In this document: positions 27,598 to 36,792 of the stretch, piece after piece | How the letters are laid out: each line of letters begins with the position of its first letter | Position numbering within the stretch: the stretch's first letter is position 1 | Source of the DNA: Marinifilaceae bacterium | GTDB lineage: Bacteria; Bacteroidota; Bacteroidia; Bacteroidales; Marinifilaceae | Direction: 5' to 3' | DNA length: 64,000 nt | NCBI GenBank assembly: GCA_025210485.1 | Contig: JAOARN010000020.1 | Location: 1-64,000 of the forward strand | The notes under the pieces: model-generated | Told to the model about the DNA's origin: nothing | Seen by the model: the letters and a program-made list of their open reading frames with translations, nothing else | The model's database searches: none | Program-made: the position numbers and the translations under genes

Positions 27598-28671
27598 ATG
27601 AAACTTAGATCTTTTTTAAGCTTGATTGTTGTCAGCATTTCATTATTTATTACTTCATGCGGAAACAGTGATGATCTTCTAGGCAATTGGAAATCACTGG
27701 ATGTATCCCAAATTGAAACAGGGGTAGCTCAACCTAGATTTGGTGCTGTTAGTTTTACTATCGGTAACTATGCTTACGTTGGAACAGGTGTTGGTATTGC
27801 CAATAGCTCAACCACTGGCGACAAATTAAATTTATTAAAAGACTTCTTTAAAATAGACCTAACTAATCAAACTATAACAAACATAGCTGCTGAATTCCCA
27901 GGCGACGAAAGACAGGATGCTGTAGCATTCACTGCTGGTGGTAAAGGATATGTTGGTTTAGGTTATAATGGTAAAACTCAAACATATTTCAACGACTTTT
28001 ACGAGTTTGACCCAACTACTGAAACATGGACAAAACTCGAGGGTGATTCCGCTTTCCCTGGTGTAGGAACAAGAAACGGCATTGGTTTTGGCTATGGTAA
28101 CAAAGGATTTATTGGCACAGGTACAATTGCCAACGATGAGTCAACTACATTATTGAACAATATTTATTGGAAATACGACACAGATACTAAAAAATGGACT
28201 AAAATCGGTGCTGGTGGTGACAAAGTCACCAAAGCTGTATCATTTGTTATTGACAAATATGCTTATATCTGCTTAGGCGAAAATGCTCTTGGTAACAACC
28301 GAAGAGTTTTCCGATTTGATTGCGAAAGTGAAACATTCGTAGACAGAATGAAATATCTTGAATCCAAAAATGGATCTGAGAATGTACCTCGTCTTAATGC
28401 TGTAAGTTTTGTGATTGGCAAAAAAGCTTATATTGCAACAGGTACAACAGGTACCGGACAAACTAGAGATGTATGGGAATTTAATCCTGAGAAAGATGAC
28501 TGGATTGAAAGAGCTAGCATTCCAGACAGAATGACTATCAGATCAAGTGCAATTGCATTTAGCAACGGATCTTCTGGTTTTATTATTACAGGTAAAGCAA
28601 CTGGTCCTCTTCTAGATTTAATTGAACTTGAACCTACAAAAGGTATTTACGATTATGATGATTATTACTAG
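27598..28671 (+). CDS. Kelch-repeat lipoprotein A
   Basis: A 357-residue lipoprotein with lipobox ITSC, C21 lipidated. It has about five or six Kelch blades, marked by repeated G-x-x-Y-V/I-x-x-G and W-x-K-x segments such as GKGYVGLGYNG, FYEFDPTTETWTKL and WEFNPEKDDWIERA. The beta-propeller would sit on the outer face of a membrane. There are no catalytic residues of galactose oxidase or NanM type that I can name. A paralogue follows 66 bases downstream. The divergent DUF4270 gene suggests a shared surface assembly. The protein ends in an acidic YDYDDYY tail. Confidence 0.85.
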   Translation: MKLRSFLSLIVVSISLFITSCGNSDDLLGNWKSLDVSQIETGVAQPRFGAVSFTIGNYAYVGTGVGIANSSTTGDKLNLLKDFFKIDLTNQTITNIAAEFPGDERQDAVAFTAGGKGYVGLGYNGKTQTYFNDFYEFDPTTETWTKLEGDSAFPGVGTRNGIGFGYGNKGFIGTGTIANDESTTLLNNIYWKYDTDTKKWTKIGAGGDKVTKAVSFVIDKYAYICLGENALGNNRRVFRFDCESETFVDRMKYLESKNGSENVPRLNAVSFVIGKKAYIATGTTGTGQTRDVWEFNPEKDDWIERASIPDRMTIRSSAIAFSNGSSGFIITGKATGPLLDLIELEPTKGIYDYDDYY

Positions 28672-28737
28672 AATCAGAATTATCAACAATACTTTAAAAT
28701 GAAAATAAAATAAAAAATTTCGATAAAAATTAAACAC

Positions 28738-29766
28738 ATGAAAGTAAAATCTATTTTTGGCTTGTTTATAGCTTGTTTATTTGCATTAACTTCTTGTAAT
28801 AATGACGATGATTTGCAAGGAAACTGGAAGCTTGTAACAGAATTTTCTGGTTTAGAAAGATCTGCTGCTGTTAGCTTTGTAATAGGTGATATAGCATATG
28901 TTGGAACTGGTTCTTCGGACAAACCAGAAATGCTTAAATCATTCTATTCATACGATATGAATAAAAACACCTGGAATGAAATAGCTGAGTTTCCTGGCGA
29001 AGGACGTAAAAACGCTGTTGCATTTACTGCTGGTGGAAAAGGATATGTAGGTTTAGGATATAATGAAAAAACCCAAACTTTCTATAATGATTTCTACGAA
29101 TACAATCCTGGAGACAACACTTGGGTGAAACTTGCTGATGATCCTAATAGCCCTCCTGCATGTGATGCTGCTGTAGCTTTTGGTCATGGCGCTAACGGAT
29201 ACGTAGGTGGTGGAAAAGGTGAAGATGATAACGACAAGCTTACTGGATACAATGAGTACTACAAATATAGCACAGCAGACAAAAAATGGTCTAAAGTAGG
29301 TGCTTTCGGTGATAAAATATATGAAGCTAATGCATTTGTTATTGGTGATTATGCTTATATCTGCTTAGGTACAAAATATGGAAGTACACTTTCGAAAAAT
29401 ATTTACAAATTCAATTGTACTACTGATACTTTCGAAGGAAAACTTAAGCCACTTGATGACAGATATAATACTGACAAAGTAATGAGAACTAACGCTGTTA
29501 CTTTCGTAATTGGCGATAAAGCTTATATTGCTGCTGGTACTGGAACATCTGGAACTATCAAAACTGTATGGGAATACAATCCTACTAATGACAAATGGGT
29601 AGAAAGAGCAGAACTTGTTAACGATATGCCTGTTAGAGTTGATGCTGTTGCATTTAGTAACAATAAAAAAGGTTTTATTACAACTGGTAAAGCTGGTACT
29701 GTTTCATTAAGTGATACTTGGGAATTAGAACCAACTAGAGGAAAATATGATGATGACGACTATTAG
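28738..29766 (+). CDS. Kelch-repeat lipoprotein B, tandem paralogue
   Basis: A 342-residue lipoprotein with lipobox LTSC. The layout is the same as the gene before it: GNWKL start, GKGYVGLGYNEKTQTFYNDF, WEYNPTNDKWVERAEL, and an acidic end DDDDY. Near-identical blocks such as FTAGGKGYVGLGYN show that the two arose by tandem duplication and have since diverged. It is probably co-transcribed from 27478 and ends at the terminator at 29791. Confidence 0.86.
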   Translation: MKVKSIFGLFIACLFALTSCNNDDDLQGNWKLVTEFSGLERSAAVSFVIGDIAYVGTGSSDKPEMLKSFYSYDMNKNTWNEIAEFPGEGRKNAVAFTAGGKGYVGLGYNEKTQTFYNDFYEYNPGDNTWVKLADDPNSPPACDAAVAFGHGANGYVGGGKGEDDNDKLTGYNEYYKYSTADKKWSKVGAFGDKIYEANAFVIGDYAYICLGTKYGSTLSKNIYKFNCTTDTFEGKLKPLDDRYNTDKVMRTNAVTFVIGDKAYIAAGTGTSGTIKTVWEYNPTNDKWVERAELVNDMPVRVDAVAFSNNKKGFITTGKAGTVSLSDTWELEPTRGKYDDDDY

Positions 29767-29790
29767 TAGTCAGACCACAAAAATATTTCG

Positions 29791-29824
29791 AAAAGAGCTG
29801 TCAAATAATTGATAGCTCTTTTTT
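29791..29824 (+). terminator. Terminator after Kelch genes
   Basis: AAAAGAGCTGTCAA and TTGATAGCTCTTTT pair around ATAA with one mismatch. A T-run follows, 25 bases after the stop codon. Confidence 0.85.
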
Positions 29825-29911
29825 TATACGCATGCTACTACTTTGGGTTATTTTTGGCATGATCCTTCTAATATATATTTGAAGCATTAAAACAACTTAA
29901 ATTAATATTAG

Positions 29912-30652
29912 ATGAAAACAAATTTTATAAATCGATTACTTATTTTCATTTTTCTATTAACAATAGGCAACCAATTAACAGCCCAAGACATAATAGTTAA
30001 AAAAGATGGTAGCGAACTACAAACCAAAGTGATAGAAATAAGCTTAAACACTATAAAGTATAGACTATTCAATCAACAGAACGGACCAATTAGGAATATT
30101 GAGAAAAAGGCTGTTTTTATGATTATTTATGAAAACGGAACTAGAGAAACTATTAACACAAGCATTGATAAAAATCCTCTATCTCAAAAAAGTAATGATA
30201 ATTCAGATAAAAATACTAAAGCAGCGAGAAGAAGAGGAACAATAATTCGACTTGGTCACCACTCCGGTGAATATACAAATTATAAAAGCTTAGTTGTAGG
30301 ATATCAAGTGGGAGGTAAAAAGTTAGCAACAGCATTCCTTTTGGGTATTCATACTTATGATGGCATGACAGGAATTCCTGTTCTAGGAGAATTTAAATAT
30401 CATTTTACCGAGAATACAAATAGTTTTTTTGCATATGCTGAACTAGGAGGTGTAGTTCTCATAGAAGGATCTTCCGAAGAATCAGTTTTATATGGTCTAG
30501 GTTTAGGGAGAATATTTAGCATTGGAAGTAAAACGGAATTGTTTATAAGCTCAGGATTTAATATTGAAAGCGTAACTTATGAAGATTATTTCGGAGAAAC
30601 AAATACAGAATCTTATGATTTTTTCAATATAAAATTAGGTATTAAATTTTAA
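29912..30652 (+). CDS. Secreted outer-membrane-like protein
   Basis: A 246-residue protein with a signal peptide ending near LTAQ (about 1-24). The N-terminal domain reads IIVKKDGSELQTKVIEIS then IKYRLFNQQNGPIRNI, a beta motif common at the start of Bacteroidota secreted proteins. From about residue 110 the sequence alternates as a small beta-barrel and ends in F (NIKLGIKF), as an outer-membrane protein should. No specific function can be named. It stands alone between two terminators. Confidence 0.75.
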   Translation: MKTNFINRLLIFIFLLTIGNQLTAQDIIVKKDGSELQTKVIEISLNTIKYRLFNQQNGPIRNIEKKAVFMIIYENGTRETINTSIDKNPLSQKSNDNSDKNTKAARRRGTIIRLGHHSGEYTNYKSLVVGYQVGGKKLATAFLLGIHTYDGMTGIPVLGEFKYHFTENTNSFFAYAELGGVVLIEGSSEESVLYGLGLGRIFSIGSKTELFISSGFNIESVTYEDYFGETNTESYDFFNIKLGIKF

Positions 30653-30671
30653 GCTAATTCTTATACTAACA

Positions 30672-30702
30672 AAAGAGCTCAAACATAAAATTTGAGCTCT
30701 TT
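30672..30702. terminator. Bidirectional terminator
   Basis: AAAGAGCTCAAA and TTTGAGCTCTTT form a perfect 12-bp stem between convergent genes ending at 30652 and 30729. Confidence 0.85.
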
Positions 30703-30728
30703 CTATATAAATTTGCAATATTCTATTC

Positions 30729-31934
30729 TTATATTTTTTTAAGAATGATAGCAGTACCCATACCACCACCGATACAAAGAGAAGCCAAACCATAAGTTTT
30801 ATTACTTCTAATCATTTCGTGAATTAGAGAAACAGTAATTCTGGTACCAGAAGAACCAATTGGGTGACCTAATGCAATAGCACCACCATTAACATTACAT
30901 CTCTCTTTGAAGAAATCAGCATCTACATCATGATCTTCAGTTAATTGTTTCACAACTCCTAAAGATTGAGCAGCAAAAGCCTCATTAAGTTCAAGAACTT
31001 CCATTTCAGATAGTTTCATATCAGCTTTATTCAAAGCATTTTTGATAGCAGGAACTGGCCCCATACCCATAATAGCTGGATCAACACCACCTTGACCTGT
31101 AGCAACTACTTCCATAATTGGAGTAAGATTCATTTCTTTTACAGCCTCTTCAGAAGCTAATAAAACAAATGCAGCACCATCGTTAATACCAGAAGCATTA
31201 CCAGCAGTTACAGTACCATCTTTTTTGAAAGCTGGACGTAAACCTGCTAATTTTTCTTCATTTGTACCTCTGTTTATAAACTCATCATCTTGGAAAGTAA
31301 TAGTAGCTTTTCTTGTTTTGATTTCAACAGGAACGATTTCGTTTTTGAAATTACCAGCATCTTGAGCATTTGCAGCTTTTTGTTGAGAAGCGAAAGCGAA
31401 AGCATCTTGTTCCTCACGTGAGATATTGTATTTTTCAGCAATATTCTCAGCTGTAATACCCATATGATATCCTTGGAAAGCATCAGTAAGACCTTCATTC
31501 ACCATGTGGTCAATAGCTTTCATATCCATCATTCTATGACCTTGACGCACATTACCAGGAAGAACGAAACCAGCTTGAGTCATTGATTCAGTACCACCAG
31601 CAATGATTAAATTAGCCTCACCAGCTTTGATAGCATTGTAAGCCAAATTAATAGTTTTCATACCAGAACCACAAATCATATTTACACCATAAGCAGGTAC
31701 CTCTTGAGGAACTCCAGCATTGATAGAAGCCTGACGAGCAATACCTTGACCTTGCCCAGCCATAAGTACATTACCTACGATAACCTCATCTAATTTAGAA
31801 GCATCGATTTTAGTTTCATCAATAATATTTTTGATAACATTAGAAGCCAAATCGCTAGCCTTAACTGGAGATAATGTTCCTAAAAATTTTCCAAGTGCAG
31901 TACGTTTAGCTGCAACGATATATATTTTACTCAT
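30729..31934 (-). CDS. thl: Acetyl-CoA acetyltransferase (thiolase)
   Basis: A 401-residue thiolase that cleaves acetoacetyl-CoA plus CoA to two acetyl-CoA, or runs in reverse. The nucleophile is C88 in NMICGSGMKT. GGAIALGHPIGSSG carries the active His, and the final Cys is in CIGGGMGTA. Length is standard. It lies 50 bases after atoA and finishes the lysine fermentation cluster, where it would split the acetoacetyl-CoA made by the AtoDA CoA-transferase. It ends at a bidirectional terminator. Confidence 0.96.
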   Translation of the reverse strand: MSKIYIVAAKRTALGKFLGTLSPVKASDLASNVIKNIIDETKIDASKLDEVIVGNVLMAGQGQGIARQASINAGVPQEVPAYGVNMICGSGMKTINLAYNAIKAGEANLIIAGGTESMTQAGFVLPGNVRQGHRMMDMKAIDHMVNEGLTDAFQGYHMGITAENIAEKYNISREEQDAFAFASQQKAANAQDAGNFKNEIVPVEIKTRKATITFQDDEFINRGTNEEKLAGLRPAFKKDGTVTAGNASGINDGAAFVLLASEEAVKEMNLTPIMEVVATGQGGVDPAIMGMGPVPAIKNALNKADMKLSEMEVLELNEAFAAQSLGVVKQLTEDHDVDADFFKERCNVNGGAIALGHPIGSSGTRITVSLIHEMIRSNKTYGLASLCIGGGMGTAIILKKI

Positions 31935-31984
31935 TTTATTGGGGTTTTATTTTATTTTCAAAATTTGTATTTATTTTGAGAATA

Positions 31985-32644
31985 TTATATTGACATTTTT
32001 TTCAAGTCGTCAGCAATAATCAATTTAGCTTCAGTAGCTTCTTGAACTTGCTCAACAGTATATTCAGGGTGAATTTCTTTTAAAACGATACCGTTTTCAG
32101 TAATTTCCATAACACCCATTTCTGTAATAATCATATCAACTTGTCCTGCAGCAGTAAGAGGAAGAGTGCATTCTTTCATAATTTTATGATTCCCTCTAGC
32201 AGTATGTTCCATTGATAAGATAACTTTTTTAGCTCCGACGATTAGGTCCATAGCACCACCCATTCCAGGTGTTTTCTTTCCAGGAATAATCCAGTTAGCA
32301 AGATTACCTTTTTCGTCAACTTGCAATGCACCTAAAAATGTTACATCAACATGCCCACCTCTAATGATAGCGAATGAAGTAGCCGAATCGAAACTACTAG
32401 CTCCTTGTATGTGTGTAACATGAGCACCACCTGCATTAATAAAATTACAATCTTCCTCACCTGGAGCTGGAGCAGGTCCCATACCTAACATTCCATTTTC
32501 AGATTGTAAAATTACATTTACATTTTCAGGGATATAAGCAGGAATAAAAGTAGGTAAACCAATTCCTAAATTTACAACGTCGCCATCTTTTAATTCTAGA
32601 GCCGAACGTTTTGCAATTACTTCTCTAATTTGCTGTTTGTCCAT
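31985..32644 (-). CDS. atoA: Acetoacetate/butyrate CoA-transferase, beta subunit
   Basis: A 219-residue subunit of a 3-oxoacid CoA-transferase. The catalytic glutamate is E49 in QSENGMLGMGP. GGAMDLIVGAKKVI and AGGAHVTHIQGASSFDSA are typical of the beta chain. With AtoD it would move CoA between butyryl-CoA or acetyl-CoA and acetoacetate. The partner alpha gene lies almost 9 kb away at the other end of the cluster, although the two usually sit side by side. The gene is separated from kamE by 281 bases with three hairpins, so it may have its own promoter. Confidence 0.94.
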   Translation of the reverse strand: MDKQQIREVIAKRSALELKDGDVVNLGIGLPTFIPAYIPENVNVILQSENGMLGMGPAPAPGEEDCNFINAGGAHVTHIQGASSFDSATSFAIIRGGHVDVTFLGALQVDEKGNLANWIIPGKKTPGMGGAMDLIVGAKKVILSMEHTARGNHKIMKECTLPLTAAGQVDMIITEMGVMEITENGIVLKEIHPEYTVEQVQEATEAKLIIADDLKKMSI

Positions 32645-32686
32645 AATATTTTTTTGCTAATGGATATTTATATCTTATATATAATT

Positions 32687-32728
32687 CCAATAAGAATATC
32701 TTTCAATTTAGATAAACATTCTTATTGG
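32687..32728 (-). other. Hairpin upstream of atoA
   Basis: CCAATAAGAAT at 32687-32697 and ATTCTTATTGG at 32718-32728 are exact inverted repeats (11 bp, 20-base loop), 43 bases before the atoA start. No T-run follows, so a leader structure or operator is likelier than a terminator. Confidence 0.5.
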
Positions 32729-32748
32729 TGTATTTTTTTCCAACTGAG

Positions 32749-32779
32749 ATTGTTTGGTAGAATAGAAGTGCCAAACAAT
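32749..32779 (-). other. Second hairpin upstream of atoA
   Basis: ATTGTTTGG at 32749-32757 and CCAAACAAT at 32771-32779 are perfect 9-bp inverted repeats with a 13-base gap. This fits an operator for a dimeric regulator or an mRNA structure. Confidence 0.5.
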
Positions 32780-32856
32780 ATATTTTTTATTAAGTAGAAT
32801 TTATCGACAAAATAAAAATTAAATAGCTTTTGACAAAATATCAAAAACAACAAAAC

Positions 32857-32885
32857 TGGAAGCTAAAAGATATATTTAGCTTCCA
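32857..32885 (-). terminator. Terminator after kamE
   Basis: TGGAAGCTAAA and TTTAGCTTCCA form an 11-bp perfect stem. On the minus strand GTTTTG and later T-runs follow. It lies 41 bases after the kamE stop codon and separates kamE from atoA-thl. Confidence 0.65.
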
Positions 32886-32925
32886 ATTTTATGAATTTAT
32901 TGAGTTAGAAGATAATTGAATTAAA

Positions 32926-33720
32926 TTATTCTTTTTCTCCTAATCTTCTTGCAAGTTCTTGAGCAGCATATGAAGCAACATCATCAGCATATTTATTCAT
33001 ACCGAAACCTGCATCATAACCTAACTCTTTAGCTAATTCGTGAGAGATACGTGGTCCACCACAAATCAAAATCACCTTATCACGTAATCCTTCAGCTTCT
33101 AATAATTCAACTAATTCAGTTAAATTTTGAATATGAACATCTTTCTGTGTTACTGTCTGTGATACAAGTAATACGTCAGCTTCCAACTCTATTGCTTTGG
33201 CAATGAATTCTTCGTTTGGAACCTGGCTACCCATATTCAATGCTTCGAACATTTCATATCTTTCTAGTCCGTAATGACCGGCAAAACCTTTCATGTTCAT
33301 AATAGCATCAATACCCACTGTATGTGCATCAGTACCAGTACTTGCACCTACAACTTTAACAGGACGTCCAATATTTTCTTTAATATATTCATCAGTTTCA
33401 TGCATATCCATAGTAGTAGACTCTACTTTTGGTACATGAATACCTGTGAAATCGACAGAATGAGTACAGTTTCCGTAGCAATTAAAGAATGTAAATCCAT
33501 CCATCAATTCCTGTACGTAAACAATTTGAGGGTTTTCAAAACCCATTTTTCTCATCATCTGTTTAGCAGCTTCGATAGCTTCTTCACTTTTTGCTACTGG
33601 AAGAGTAAAACTTACTTGAGTTTTACCATCATTCATAGTATCACCGTACGGTTTTATCTTTGTTAGATCCAGAGTTTTATCAAAGTCATTCGAATCTGTA
33701 GAATATAATCCTCCGCTCAT
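32926..33720 (-). CDS. kamE: Lysine 5,6-aminomutase beta subunit KamE
   Basis: A 264-residue cobalamin- and PLP-binding subunit. With KamD it moves the amino group of D-lysine or L-beta-lysine, giving 3,5-diaminohexanoate from beta-lysine. The B12 signature DxHxxG is D131-A-H133-T-V-G in GTDAHTVGIDA, and K144 (MNMKGFAGHYG) matches the PLP lysine known from the clostridial enzyme. The numbering agrees closely. It is 87 bases after kamD and ends at a terminator. Confidence 0.96.
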   Translation of the reverse strand: MSGGLYSTDSNDFDKTLDLTKIKPYGDTMNDGKTQVSFTLPVAKSEEAIEAAKQMMRKMGFENPQIVYVQELMDGFTFFNCYGNCTHSVDFTGIHVPKVESTTMDMHETDEYIKENIGRPVKVVGASTGTDAHTVGIDAIMNMKGFAGHYGLERYEMFEALNMGSQVPNEEFIAKAIELEADVLLVSQTVTQKDVHIQNLTELVELLEAEGLRDKVILICGGPRISHELAKELGYDAGFGMNKYADDVASYAAQELARRLGEKE

Positions 33721-33807
33721 TTTATTAGGCTTATTTTGTTATACTAAAATTTAAGATATCATTATAGCTATATTTTTGACTATAATGTTTATTCACAGTT
33801 TTTGAAA

Positions 33808-35361
33808 TTACTTTTTGTGAAGTAATTCGATAAATGGATTGAAATAGTTATCAGATTTTTCAACTACACCGCTTAATCCTTTACCTCCATCAAGTGGACG
33901 TTTGATATCAGCGAAGATACCTTTTTCGATAGCAGTGAATAAACCTTCTTTTTCAATCTTTACAAGTAGGTCGGTAGCGTCATTAAGTACTTTTGCCGCA
34001 CGTTGACGAATCATACCACCCTCTTTAAATTCCATTTCGTCACCAATATTTTTCATATTTGAGAAGATATATTTAGCATTCTCGATAGACAAATATCTGT
34101 CTGACATAAATGGTGTGTGAATTGCCTCTGTTAACATACCTAATAATTGGATTCCTTGTCCTGTCCAAATCGAAATTTGGTTGAACAATGCATCCTGTAC
34201 ATTACCTTTAAATATATTACCAGTCATGAATTTTGTTGGTGGCATATATTTAAGTGGAGCTTTAGGGAAAATCTCTCTGATCATTTGAGCTTGAGCTAAT
34301 TCGTATAAGAATCCATTTTCAAGATCAGGGTTCATTTCAAATGCATGACCAAGTCCCATTTGCTCTTCAGGTAAGTCAGCAATAAGAGCTAACTGTTCGT
34401 TAATAAAATCTGAAGCTAATACTGTATGAGCTTCGTCGAATGCGTCAGCAGTTGTAAGATAGTTATCCTCACCTGTGTTGATGATAACACCTGCAAAACC
34501 ATTCAATAATCTTGAGAAATATTGGTCAACCATAGTTCTCTGCATATTGATATCGCGGAAAAGGATACCATATAATGCGTCATTTAACATTACATCAAGA
34601 CCTTCAAGAGCACCCATTGCAGCGATTTCTGGCATACAAAGACCAGAGCAATAATTACACAATCTGATGTAACGTCCTTCTTCTTCACCTACTTTATCAA
34701 GCGCTGTACGCATGATTTTGAAGTTTTCTTGAGTAGCTACAGTACCACCAAAACCTTCAGTAGTTGCACCATAAGGAACATAATCTAATAAACTTTGACC
34801 TGTAGTTCTAATTACTGCAATAATATCAGCACCTTGACGAGCAGCAGCCTCTGCTTGTACAACATCCTCATAAATATTACCTGTAGCAACAATTACATAT
34901 AAGTATGGTTTAGCTCCTTCACCAATAGTTTCAATGTAATTATCACGTTTTGCTTTTCTAGCCTTAATTTTATCGATACTTTCGTTTACATAAGGCATTA
35001 TAGCTTCTTTAATCTCAGCTGCTGAGTGAACTGATAATTTAGTTAAATCTAAATTTCCAGTCGATACATCTTCTGCAATTTCTTGTGGAGATTTGCCAGT
35101 TTCTTTAACTGCATTTCCAAGAAAAAACATCACCCCTTGATTCAATACCCCTTTGTTGTGTAATTCATCTACAACAACGTTTGGAAGAGGTACTTGGTTA
35201 TCATCTACCCCATCAATTCCTAGAAGGCGACATAATGTTCTTTCAACAGCAACTGTTGAGTAGTTATTAACAAACTTTTGAACATCATCTGCGATATGCT
35301 TAGACACATTTTTTGCGTAAGCAACCTTCTCAAAATCAAGACCTAATTTACTCCTTTGCAT
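33808..35361 (-). CDS. kamD: Lysine 5,6-aminomutase alpha subunit KamD
   Basis: A 517-residue TIM-barrel alpha subunit of the adenosylcobalamin-dependent aminomutase. It starts MQRSKLGLDFEKVAYAKN. Barrel blocks include AAARQGADIIAVIRTTGQSL and PYGATTEGFGGT, which match the family substrate and PLP-phosphate region. Length fits the known enzyme (about 516). It lies 47 bases after kamB, and its partner kamE follows. Inactivation of such enzymes by cobalamin damage is offset by a reactivase, here encoded by kamB and kamC just upstream. Confidence 0.96.
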   Translation of the reverse strand: MQRSKLGLDFEKVAYAKNVSKHIADDVQKFVNNYSTVAVERTLCRLLGIDGVDDNQVPLPNVVVDELHNKGVLNQGVMFFLGNAVKETGKSPQEIAEDVSTGNLDLTKLSVHSAAEIKEAIMPYVNESIDKIKARKAKRDNYIETIGEGAKPYLYVIVATGNIYEDVVQAEAAARQGADIIAVIRTTGQSLLDYVPYGATTEGFGGTVATQENFKIMRTALDKVGEEEGRYIRLCNYCSGLCMPEIAAMGALEGLDVMLNDALYGILFRDINMQRTMVDQYFSRLLNGFAGVIINTGEDNYLTTADAFDEAHTVLASDFINEQLALIADLPEEQMGLGHAFEMNPDLENGFLYELAQAQMIREIFPKAPLKYMPPTKFMTGNIFKGNVQDALFNQISIWTGQGIQLLGMLTEAIHTPFMSDRYLSIENAKYIFSNMKNIGDEMEFKEGGMIRQRAAKVLNDATDLLVKIEKEGLFTAIEKGIFADIKRPLDGGKGLSGVVEKSDNYFNPFIELLHKK

Positions 35362-35408
35362 TTGTTTAATATATTAATCACATCCTTTTAAGATGCATTA
35401 GTTATTAT

Positions 35409-36791
35409 TTAATTCAAGTTTTGTTTTGCTATTTCGATAAGCTCTTTGTCAACTCCTAAAAGAGAAGCGATACGAAGAGCCTCATGTGGGACTTTTTCGT
35501 TATTATCTTCAATTAACGAATAGTCCATATATTTATTAATATTATTCTGATTTAGCTCAATATTATGAAGATCTCTGTCTAGACCTACTACTCTAAGTTT
35601 TCTGTAATCTCCACTTACTCCCGAGTAGTGAGTTGTAATAAATGACGGAATATCCGCAGAATTTAGCATACTTGCAACAGCATTAACTATAGCTAAACCT
35701 TCCACTGGATTTGTTGTTCTTGCCAATTCATCAATAAGCACAAGTGTTTTTGGATATTTTTTTATATATGCTATCATATCATTTATTCTCATCATTTCTG
35801 ATGCGAAAGAAGAAAGACCTTCAAGCTCATTTTGATCATCTCCTATAATTGATATAATATTATCAACCAAGTGTATTTCTGAATATTCGGCAGGAATAAA
35901 GAATGAGAATTGTGCCATGTATTGTGCCAATTCTAAACTCTTCAATACAACAGTTTTACCTGCCATATTAGCTCCAGTAATAATATTTACATTTTTTTTG
36001 TATTCAATATTAATTTTCTGATAATTATCTTTTTTTTCTTCGACTACACTTTTTACAAGTGGGTTGAATAATTCATTGTATTTAGTAGTTTTATCAGAAA
36101 ATTTTGCTCTATTTAGATTCAATTCTTTTGATAAAATTGCTTTACTTAGATTGACATCCAAGCTTGCTAATCTCAGAACAGTCTCTTTTAATAGATTGTA
36201 ATATTTTGAAAGTTTTTGGCTTAAATCCTTTCTTATATTTGTTTCTTCAGATTGAATTTCCATCCATAATTTTTCATCTAAATCCTTTTCCTCTTCTGAA
36301 TTAATTTTCTTTTGCTGTTTTCTTAGTTCAGCTAATTTTTCAGAATATGAATCATAAATATAGAATGAAGGTATTTTGGTATCGTCAGGATCCAAAAGAT
36401 TTATTATGGGTGAAAAATCATCAAGATTAATCAATTTCTCGTAATTGGACGATAGTTCTTTTATCTTATTTGCAGTAAATATAAAATCTTTAATTTCAAA
36501 TAATTCGATATCATCCAGAATTACATCCGAGATTAGATTTTCAATAGTTAGAGGAATATCTCTTAACTTCGACAATTGAAATTGTAGTGAATTTACAAAT
36601 TCGTTATTATGCTTTAGCTCAAGACTATCTATAATATAATCTTGATAATTGAGATTCTTTTCTATTTCCTCTTGGGAATTCGAAAATTTTGAATCCATAA
36701 TATATCGCCTACCAATTGCAGATTGCAGTGGTAAATTTTGATAGATAAACTGTAAGGCTTTATTGTCCTTTAATACTTGGCGAAATATCAT
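35409..36791 (-). CDS. kamB: Aminomutase reactivase subunit KamB, MutS-like ATPase
   Basis: A 460-residue protein with a long helical N-terminal region (about 1-270, coiled-coil-like around 165-205). The C-terminal part is a MutS-type ATPase: Walker A ITGANMAGKTVVLKSLELAQ near 290 and Walker B TLVLIDELARTTNPVEG. It lacks the mismatch-binding domains of MutS. KamB is named as a reactivase subunit of lysine 5,6-aminomutase. It lies 1 base after kamC and 47 bases before kamD. Confidence 0.9.
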   Translation of the reverse strand: MIFRQVLKDNKALQFIYQNLPLQSAIGRRYIMDSKFSNSQEEIEKNLNYQDYIIDSLELKHNNEFVNSLQFQLSKLRDIPLTIENLISDVILDDIELFEIKDFIFTANKIKELSSNYEKLINLDDFSPIINLLDPDDTKIPSFYIYDSYSEKLAELRKQQKKINSEEEKDLDEKLWMEIQSEETNIRKDLSQKLSKYYNLLKETVLRLASLDVNLSKAILSKELNLNRAKFSDKTTKYNELFNPLVKSVVEEKKDNYQKINIEYKKNVNIITGANMAGKTVVLKSLELAQYMAQFSFFIPAEYSEIHLVDNIISIIGDDQNELEGLSSFASEMMRINDMIAYIKKYPKTLVLIDELARTTNPVEGLAIVNAVASMLNSADIPSFITTHYSGVSGDYRKLRVVGLDRDLHNIELNQNNINKYMDYSLIEDNNEKVPHEALRIASLLGVDKELIEIAKQNLN

Positions 36792-36792
36792 A

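Noticed and set aside
35409-36791. DNA mismatch repair MutS
   Set aside because: Only the ATPase part is MutS-like. The mismatch-recognition domains are absent and the gene is embedded among kam genes, so KamB is the right call.
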